Assembly: GCF_949628265.1 (NCBI RefSeq)
Contig: NC_088788.1
Span: 11,346,001-11,410,000, forward strand
Length of the DNA: 64,000 bases
Source of the DNA: Cloeon dipterum
Taxonomy: Eukaryota; Arthropoda; Insecta; Ephemeroptera; Baetidae
Direction of reading: 5' to 3'
Shown here: positions 52,455 to 64,000 of the stretch, one piece after another
How the letters are laid out: every line of letters starts with the position of its first letter
How positions within the stretch are numbered: the first letter of the stretch is position 1
Notes under the pieces: model-generated
What the model was told of the DNA's origin: nothing
Seen by the model: the letters and a program-made list of their open reading frames with translations, nothing else
The model's database searches: none
Program-made: the position numbers and the translations under genes

Positions 52455-52599
52455 GCCACGCCCACAACAAACAGCTCAGTTTTTCAGCCAGCTTTCCACG
52501 CGGCCGCACTAAATGTATGCAATATACGCAGGATTGGCTTTAGTTTCAAATTAATCCTTCCTGTTATTTAATTGTTGAACTGCATGTCGTGGGCGTGGC
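52455..52599. repeat. Possible 145-bp MITE-like element
   Basis: GCCACGCCCACAACA at 52455-52469 is matched in reverse complement at 52585-52599 (14 of 15). The interior has no coding capacity and I see no clear target-site duplication. A CCACGCCC box could also be a pair of transcription-factor sites. Confidence 0.35.
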
Positions 52600-52952
52600 A
52601 AAGTAGCCTGGTGTTACTAATTATAAATGAATTCTTTAACCCAACTACCAAACCGCCTTGCATGAATATTATTATTAAAAACATCAGCTCAGAAATTCAT
52701 TATATTGTATTTTCATCAAGGACGAAATTAAGTTCAAATGATTTCACAAGAAAGAAAATAGCTTAAATCAACTAATATTCGACACATTACAATAATCATT
52801 TTTCTTTCCAGTATCGAAAAAAAACCGCGAACCTGGAAGGTAGTTTTTGGAATTGTGTACTAATACCAAATGATCGGTATTCTGAAGCCAATTTTTCCCT
52901 ACCGCGTGCAGTCGTGCATGCAATCTCAACCTACCTGCAGTGATCGCAAGAT

Positions 52953-57446
<4,494 letters not shown>

Positions 57447-58288
57447 CTGGCCAGGCACGACGAAAATATTATTAGTACTTCATAGCACATACAAGAAACA
57501 TTTTATAATTATGGACTAATATCATTGCCATAAGTGTGCTACAAAATTGAGGCAGAATTATTTTAGATTGAATGAGACATGAGACTAGACATAATACATA
57601 ATGCGAGAGTTTTAGTAGGGGATGCGGACTACATTATGCGACAGTTTAAACAATGAATCTGCTTTTAATTTTGACTGCAAAAATTTCTCTTTGTCATAAA
57701 AACATTGCATAAGTCATCGGTCGCATCGAATGTACCGCGGAAACGCGATTTAGCGCCAGAACGTACGCAGGAGAAACCACTAGCGCTTGCCCCTCCCTTG
57801 CACAACGAAGCGCCTCACTGGCGCAGCGACGCGCTTGCTGTAGTGCGTGAGAGCGTCTCATCGCAGCCAGTCCATTTCTTGAGTCTGACAACGAGTGGTG
57901 TAGTGAGTGGTTGTGGATGCTCTTCACAAACACAGTATGGCGCGTACACGTGGTACACGCTGCACGCTACATCAAAAGTTTAATCCTTCTTAAATAAGGT
58001 AAATTTTGTATCCCTGTCCGAGGGATTTTTAAATTTTGTCCTACTAAGCAAGTACTGGCTCATTTATGTGGCAGTGGATAGGGAAATCATGTAAATTTGA
58101 TGTATTTTTTAAGAATTGCGCGGGAGATTATGTCACTAGGGGGTAATTAAGGCAGGTTTTAAGAAATTGAGACATTTAGTGACCAAAAGAGGGGTCAGAA
58201 AAATTTTGCGAACCACCGCCTGATGGTGAACTTAGCATTTTAAATTTCATTCCGGTCTGAACATTTAAAACGTACAAATTGAAATGCA
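57447..58288. other. Upstream region of the DEAD-box helicase
   Basis: 57,447-57,700 is probably intron. 57,700-57,980 is CG-rich and includes CCACGTGTAC (an E-box on either strand), and is the likely promoter or first exon of the helicase, although no start codon with a convincing donor was found. 57,980-58,288 is AT-rich spacer. Confidence 0.4.
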
Positions 58289-58623
58289 GCAAAGATTTTC
58301 CAAGTGTCCACGTGGAAAAACCAAAATATTACCAAGTGTCCGAAAATGGTCAAATGCACATTTTTGGAATCGGCATGAAGTGCAGATTTCAAAATTGTTT
58401 GGTTTTTTAAAATACGAGAATTTGTCAAAAAGTAATATTATTTTAAAAAGTTAATATTTTTTAAAATTTCCTAAATGCTTTTCGAAAAATGCTCGGATTT
58501 ATAAAAACCAAAAACCTTTGAAATCTGCACTTCATGCCGATTCCAAAAGTGTGCATTTTACCATTTTCGGAAACTTTTGATAATATTTTGGTTTTTCCAC
58601 GTGGACACTTGGAAAATCTTTGC
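58289..58623. repeat. 335-bp near-complete palindrome (foldback/MITE-like)
   Basis: The outer 43 bases of each arm are perfect reverse complements, starting GCAAAGATTTTCCAAG. Pairing continues with few mismatches to about 58,407 on the left and 58,501 on the right, and more weakly to about 58,430 and 58,475, leaving only a short AT-rich loop. No coding capacity. The arms include the palindrome TCCACGTGGA. No clear target-site duplication was found. Confidence 0.92.
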
Positions 58624-60080
58624 AGCTCTGGTATTCGTAAACTATGCTAGATAGAAGAATTTTAATTGGTGCTCGTTTCTTACTGCACTTAATACTAAAA
58701 ATTGGTGGCGAGTGTTCAGATTCGCCAGGCGGAACAAACCCAGGGTTCCCTTATTAGCACATCCCGTGGGTTGAGCACACCAGATATTGACACTTCCGAG
58801 CGGATAACATGGGGCAAAAGTGGCCGCAGAAGTATTTGCCCATTGGTGGCCATCTATTTGCATCCCCTCACCGAAGTCTTAGATAGAAAAGCCAAAAAAT
58901 TGTCCCTAAAGCTGCTGCGTAAAATAGCACGTTGTCCTTTGTCCGCGGCGTCCGCGGTAAAATTGCGTATTGCCTAACACCGAAATTGTAACTAGTAGCG
59001 AGTCTAGCCGGTTGAGAGTATGTATTTCAGCATTCGGGTACAGTATTCTTTAATAAGGATACAGAGGGTACATTCATTTTTTCTGATCGCTTGATTAGTG
59101 TAAGATTGATGAATGTATCGAGATGGTTTGGCGTAGGAGCGTTGGAGAGGGAGAGAATGAGAGAGAGAGCGCGCGAAGGTATGTATTGAAATGGTTGGAT
59201 TGAAGAAGACAAGAAGAGGGGGTGCTTGAGCGGGCAACTCAGAGTTTGGGGTGCGGGTGCAGCTTAGTCATGGCAGAGGAGTCCGTGCAAGTGGTCAACT
59301 TTTTGGAGGTGTGCGCGAGTGCAGTGAACGGAGTTAAGACTGTGCGTGCGGCAGAGACGGTGGACTGCACTACTATCCATGTCACGGGCAGCGGCAGGGG
59401 CAAAGGAACACTCTCTTTCTCTCTCTATCTATGTCGAAAGTCAGGAACTCTCAAGACAAATAAATATATTGTAAACTACGGTTTACAAGTTAGTTTCTGC
59501 CAGGTTACACATCTCGCCAGTACTTAGGGAATCCCATATAACAGGAGGGGTGGCGAAATCTGTAACTCAGCGGCGCAAGTTTTATTAATTTTTCAATACA
59601 TAGATCATATACATACATAATGAATAAATCTTTATTTCTGTAGGACATAAAAATCGCTTGCGACCGCATAAAGTGACTAGCACACATATGTAATTCATGA
59701 TTTTTAACCGGCGCGAACTAGATTAAACGAAATAATTTTTAAAACATTTTAGTTTGGCTTGCATGGTACATACAAGCTGTCCACTAAAATTCAGATTATA
59801 AAGCACAAAATGGCGGAACTGTTCGCAACAATTTAGCGTTGCTTGTGCCGGGATTAGACTATGAGAAGTTAAAACTGTTTCCATTGAGACTTCTAGCATT
59901 AGTAGTTTAAATAATTCAGTTCTCACATTTGGCCGACAGATATCGGTGCTTCCTTGTTGCTATGCAGGCAAGTAGGGACTTGTGATGTGCTTTCAGATGA
60001 CCAACCAATAAGACCAAATGTTTCTGAAAATGAAATTCAAAATTAATAATTTATCTTAAGGGGAAAAAAGGTTCAATGAT
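58624..60080. other. Intergenic DNA with no recognised gene
   Basis: Contains open stretches on both strands (for example 58,702-58,977 and 59,222-59,527), but none resembles a family I know and there are no supporting splice signals. A GA-rich run lies at about 59,145-59,185. The hairpin repeat copy 2 is at 59,496-59,577. Confidence 0.4.
59496..59577. repeat. Palindromic dispersed repeat, copy 2
   Basis: Same orientation and order as the copy at 35,203-35,290: CCAGGTTACACATCTCGCCA, a core AGGGAATCCC, then TGGCGAAA and TGTAACTCAG. The inner GTTACA/TGTAAC and TCGCCA/TGGCGA pairings are kept. Confidence 0.7.
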
Positions 60081-60239
60081 CGAGAAATTTAAAAAACTCT
60101 GAAAAGAAGGTGTCGCACCTCCGATGGAGTGCCTAACGACGAATTTCACCCACTTTTTTGTACATAGAATTGAGGAGGATCAATGATTCCACGGCAAGGC
60201 AAATGGCCGGGTGAGTGATAGAATGTTATGGGGCCCACA
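60081..60239 (+). repeat. Dispersed 159-bp repeat, copy A
   Basis: Aligns without gaps to 63,195-63,353, starting CGAGAAATTTAAA and ending at the CCACA after TGTTATGGG. Identity is about 90 percent by eye. It lies upstream of SPRYD7. Nature unknown. Confidence 0.8.
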
Positions 60240-61202
60240 GCCAGCGACAGCGCCGCCAAGTTACAGTAGTTGAGTTCTCGTTGTCCTGCTCCTGCTTTGC
60301 GTAGCTTTGCTTCGCGCTGGCGCGGCGGGTGGTCGGTGGAGCGGGAAGAGGGGGAGAGTCTCATGAGTAGCAAGCAGGACCACGTCAGCGTTGAATCCGA
60401 GATCCCTATCACGCACCATTTCTCCTTACCCCTGATATTCTCTCATTGTGCAATTTGGCATCAGGGGCATCTGGGGTCGAGTTTGCCAACTAAAACGAGA
60501 ATATTTCACAAATTAAATATTGTATTTACTGGTAAAAAGTTAATTTATTTTTTTCCAATGCTCTTCATTCCGTATTAAAACACTGAAACGGTTGAGGGAA
60601 CCGAAATAACAATATTACCTTTTGAAATAAATGTTAACTGTAATCCTGTTTAAGTTGTCATCTGAGTGAGACAACACACGTCACTTTAGTTCCTCCCATT
60701 TCAGCTGTGTTTAGACAAAGTAGAGCAAAGGACGGTGAGACTAAAATATAAAGTAATAGTCGTAATAGTGAGACTTATTTGAGCGATCGGGGCAATTTAA
60801 CTTCCCCGGAGTCTTGACGTGCTTGCACGTACGAAAATGAATTGTTTCAATCTGCCTTTTCTTCAGTTACATACATATTTTAATATTTAAATTGGAAAAC
60901 CTCTAAATTGAGTTTATATTTTTACTATGTTAAAATTGCTCTGTATGTATGTATCATACTAAATCGTGCATTATGTTGATTTGCCCAATTTGAGTTTGTA
61001 CTCGGTCTTGAAAGCCATTCGCAGACTGTCTTGTGGCACAACTTGGTCCTAATGCCGTGCACCTTCTGCCACGGAATGGGTCAAAATACTTTCAATTTTG
61101 CAAAGAGATAAATTCAATTTATGAAATCTAATTACGTGCTAGTTCTCCCTGCTAAGATTCTCACTAAAATTATGCTTACCTTTTCAGGATCTGGCAGCCT
61201 TC
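60240..61202. other. Upstream region of SPRYD7
   Basis: 60,240-60,400 is CG-rich. The rest is AT-rich. An acceptor CTTTTCAG ends at about 61,188, just before the first coding exon, so a 5' untranslated exon probably lies upstream. Confidence 0.4.
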
Positions 61203-62941
61203 ATGGCATATTTTTGCTGCCTGTGTAGAAATGTTATGGATGGGTTCTCTTCGTTCACTGCAGATGAAAGAATTGAAGTTAGCAACCCTGTCGTTCTCGA
61301 CACAAGTCACATAGGTAAATTATTGAGTGATTCCGAATAATTAGCTCGTTACCTCGATTGTTCTCTCACCTCTTCATCGAAACTGAGGCAAAATATGTGG
61401 TTAGGGAACGCCAAACGATGGGGGTAACGCAACTAATTTCAGACCAACAACTTCATTAATATGTACTCACTCTGTTAAGTCCTTAGTCCTTCTTATTTAC
61501 TCTTTGTCACTTATTAATGAATCTTCCACAAAAATTTACACAATCGTTGATAGACGCGAATGAAGGCAGTACACACGGTTGGCGTCATTTGAGTTGAATA
61601 ACATTTGAACACATGTTGAACTTGTGCATCAATTACGGTGGATACTTCAAGGAAAGGTTTGCACAAGTCTGCGTCCACTTCGCACCCCTAGAAATTACAA
61701 AAAATATCCTTTATTTGAGGCACAACGTTGCGTTAGCGCAGCATATCTATTACTGGTGGCAATAATAGTTGACTGATTGTCAATGCCTACACGTTGTACC
61801 ACTGGTACCACCTCAATTATTTTGTCAGCTGGGGGATGAATAGTGGCGGGGCGGCGAGAGGGGGAAACAGACGGGATAAATTTCTCAAAGAAACGTGCTG
61901 GTTTTATAGATAATTCAACATGACATGTATTTAAAAAAAGGTCGGTCTTTGACATCAATAACCCTTATGAAAACCTCATGCACCCTTGCGTTCAGGCCTA
62001 AATTGTTTGATTACGATGATTTATTTGAACCTACCCAAATCCTAAAACATTATTTATAATTGAAATTTTGTATGTTTTACAAGACACGCTTTGCCTTCTG
62101 TATTCAGAAATACATATCAAAATATAACGTCCTCCGTGGCCGAATTTAGGCTTGAAGCCTTTGATGACTGCATGTAAATGTAAAAGAATAAAACCACAAT
62201 AATTCAGGCTGTTTTTACAAATGCGCAGAAACCGGCGTAAACAGTAAACGCGGTATAATTGAAGTAATGTTGCTTTTTATGGAACTTCCTCAAATCTTAA
62301 AAGTGTTAAAACCCCTGGAAAAAAATCTTTATTTTTCTCTTTTCCTACTCACCATCGTTTGTTTATCAACCAGACTCAAACTTTGATGACAAATTGAAAA
62401 ACACGTGTCACAACTGGTGAACGGAAAATGTGATAGTAAAAACCTTAATTGGATAGGAAGAAAGAATGAATTGGTTAGAAAATTATTTTTAAACTCCCAT
62501 GTGGGTAAAATTAGAGTTTTAGCTTCATATTTCAATTGGATGAGTTAAGTTCGAATCAGCTAAATTAAGAGGTAAACATTTAGAACACATGTTTGTTTTA
62601 GGTCATGAAGTAGTCATTGTAAAAAATGGAACAAGAATATGCGGAGGTGGAGGAGCGCTGGGCAGCGCACCTCTAGTGCAAAACAAGTCTTACTTTGAAG
62701 TTAAAGTGCAGCAATCAGGTAAATTATTACTTACGAAGCCCATGATTAAAGCTGACTGGCAACCATTTGAATTAAAAAAGGCATTTGGAGTGTGGGAGTG
62801 GCGACTGAACAAGCACAGCTCTCTTCTGCACCAGGGGGAGTGGATAAAGAGTCATGGGTCCTCTGCTCTGATGGTGTTGTCAAACATAATGGTCAAGACA
62901 TACACAAGCTTGCTGACGTTCCTCAAGAAGGCGACGCCATT
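61203..62941 (+). CDS. SPRYD7: SPRY domain-containing protein 7 (5' three coding exons)
   Basis: Exons 61203-61314, 62602-62718 and 62781-62941 join in phase to 130 residues. The start MAYFCCLCRNVMDGF parallels the Cys-rich N-terminus of human SPRYD7. HEVVIVKNGTRICGGGG corresponds to TDVVIVKNGRRICGTGG. NKSYFEVKVQQSG and IWSVGVATEQAQL follow the SPRY core. The last visible residues, LADVPQEGDAI, match the human PQEGDVVG segment. The 62-base second intron has a poor pyrimidine tract, but homology fixes the acceptor at 62781. The remaining roughly 65 residues of SPRY domain are not found before 64,000, so the gene continues beyond the window. SPRY domains bind peptides; this protein's partners are not established. 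Confidence 0.92.
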
Positions 62942-63023
62942 GTAAGTATAAAGTACTTATATCCAGAATCGCGCGTATTAGCGGAATCACGTGCGTTCAC
63001 CCTCCGCAGATCCGCTCGTACCA

Positions 63024-63612
63024 ATTTTTGTCCATATTAAATGAGTTTTCGTTAGCGACTCTGTGTCACTATCAAATACTGAAAGCCATCCGCGTCTCAA
63101 TTGGTGTCAAATGTAAGCGCACGAGTTGATCTACAACATATAAGTCGAAACCATGACCGTGGGCAGTGTAACAATTAACCGATTAATTCGCATACGAGAA
63201 ATTTAAAACAATCTGAAAAGAGGTTATCGCACCTCCGATGAAGTGCCTAACGACGAATTTCACCCACTTTTATGTACATGGAATTGAGGAGGATCAATGA
63301 TTTCACGGCAAGGCAAATGGCCAGGTGGGTGATAGAATGTTATGGGACCCACAATGGCCACAGCGCTGCCAACTGCACCTTGGCTTTTGCTTTAGGTTTG
63401 CGCTGACTAAGAGGGAAGAGGGAGCGAGTAGCCTATCTGCACGCTTTTTTGTCCATGTTCAATCAGCTTTCGTTAGTGGCTCTGTGTCAATATCAATATC
63501 AAATACTGAAAGCCATCCGCGTCTCAATTGGTGTCAAATGTAAGCGCATGAGTTGATCTACAACGTAAGTGGAAACCATGACTGTGGGCAGTGTAACAAT
63601 TAACTGAGTAAT
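63024..63612 (+). repeat. Tandem repeat block with offset of about 427 bp
   Basis: 63,024-63,194 and 63,445-63,612 are direct copies. They share GAAAGCCATCCGCGTCTCAA, GGTGTCAAATGTAAGCGCA, GAGTTGATCTACAAC and GGGCAGTGTAACAATTAAC. Between them lies the 159-bp repeat copy B. A shorter related pair, TTAGCGGAATCACG at 62,977 and TTAGCGGAATGACG at 63,839, flanks the block. Confidence 0.85.
63195..63353 (+). repeat. Dispersed 159-bp repeat, copy B
   Basis: Ungapped partner of 60,081-60,239, in the same orientation, lying between the two tandem copies in SPRYD7 intron 3. It contains GTGCCTAACGACGAATTTCA and GAGGAGGATCAATGAT, both preserved exactly in copy A. Confidence 0.8.
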
Positions 63613-64000
63613 TCGCGTTCGAGTAGAAGAGCCCCTTTTTGTCTGGGAAGAAAGCTAAAGCTGGAGCAAGCGACAGTAGAGACACCTGCTCATCCCTTAC
63701 AAGAGCTGAGAAGCACTAAAAATTCTAACAGTCAAGTGACACAATCCCGCCATCTTATTGGTTAAGAGCAGGCAAGCACAAATAGCCGCTTGTGGCGTTC
63801 ATCTCTTGGCTTCTCCTGTCCACTAGAGTCGCGTGGTTTAGCGGAATGACGCGCGTTTGCCCTGCGCACGTGCGCATATCCACTTTTACCTTTCTTTGCT
63901 GGAGATAGGTGTTGCCCTATTAGTTTTATATCGCACCCTATACTAATGGGCAAAACAGGGCCAAAATTTATATGTAACGCGGCTGTCTAGAGTGTATGAT

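Larger units (their letters stand above)
47265..52952. other. 5.7-kb region without a recognised gene
   Basis: 47,265-47,640 is the ATAD5 promoter side. The rest is AT-rich with no coding signal that I trust. Contents: GGA-repeat runs at 48,636-48,655 and 50,325-50,347; an inverted repeat at 49,459-49,627; a CG-richer, promoter-like patch at about 50,930-51,240 including AAAATGGCGG, a YY1-like site; and short terminal inverted repeats at 52,455-52,599. Part may be 3' untranslated region of the DEAD-box gene or a non-coding RNA. Confidence 0.4.
62942..64000 (+). other. Intron 3 of SPRYD7, filled with repeats (partial)
   Basis: Begins with a consensus donor GTAAGTAT at 62942. Most of the sequence consists of related repeat copies (separate entries). 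No further SPRYD7 exon was found. Confidence 0.6.

Noticed and set aside
57694-57933. Minus-strand ORF as the first exon of the DEAD-box helicase
   Set aside because: No Gly/Asn/Arg-rich composition like the known N-terminus and no good donor in the right phase, so the true first exon is left open.
59222-59527. 101-codon ORF on plus strand
   Set aside because: It ends inside the palindromic repeat and resembles nothing I know.
62541-62575. tRNA T-loop-like AGTTCGAATCA
   Set aside because: No acceptor stem, D arm or anticodon arm can be folded around it.

Overview
The window is arthropod nuclear DNA, most likely from an insect with a fairly compact genome. Evidence: spliced genes with short GT-AG introns (many 50-120 bp), a cuticular protein with Rebers-Riddiford (RR)-like modules, a delta/epsilon-like GST, TATA-driven secreted-protein genes, and conserved eukaryotic orthologues whose exons join in frame. 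The species cannot be named from sequence alone.

Layout. (1) 1-6,300, minus: a multi-exon gene of unknown function with three WxKVK motifs and three FxxxLxEW motifs, cut by the left edge. (2) 7,000-18,400, minus: a tissue-effector cluster made of a GST, a 19-exon GH31 alpha-glucosidase with trefoil domain, a secreted protein built from 24 copies of a 22-residue repeat, and a six-exon cuticular protein. At least three of these have a clear TATA box. (3) 18,960-22,125: a 3.2-kb minisatellite of about 26-bp units. (4) 23,000-33,000: CCDC6 (minus) and ESF1 (plus) share a divergent promoter, and ESF1 and FIBP (minus) converge. (5) 35,400-47,300: DNA repair and housekeeping genes: SNM1A/DCLRE1A, TRIR, COX6B (all plus) and ATAD5/Elg1 (minus). 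(6) 47,300-52,950: a long stretch with no recognisable gene, holding a 45-bp-arm inverted repeat. (7) 52,950-57,450: a DDX5/Rm62-type DEAD-box helicase (minus). (8) 57,450-64,000: repeat-rich DNA with a 335-bp near-complete palindrome, a hairpin repeat also found at 35.2 kb, and a repeat family that fills the last visible intron of SPRYD7, which runs off the right edge.

Shared themes: SNM1A (crosslink repair nuclease) and ATAD5 (PCNA unloading) both act at damaged replication forks, but they are on opposite strands and I see no sign of co-regulation. GST, GH31, repeat protein and cuticular protein look like independently promoted effector genes. Exon joins were made by reading splice sites and phase by hand. 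Coordinates should be good to a base or two for most exons, but first exons and untranslated exons are less certain. No tRNA, rRNA, CRISPR array or recognisable retroelement was found.
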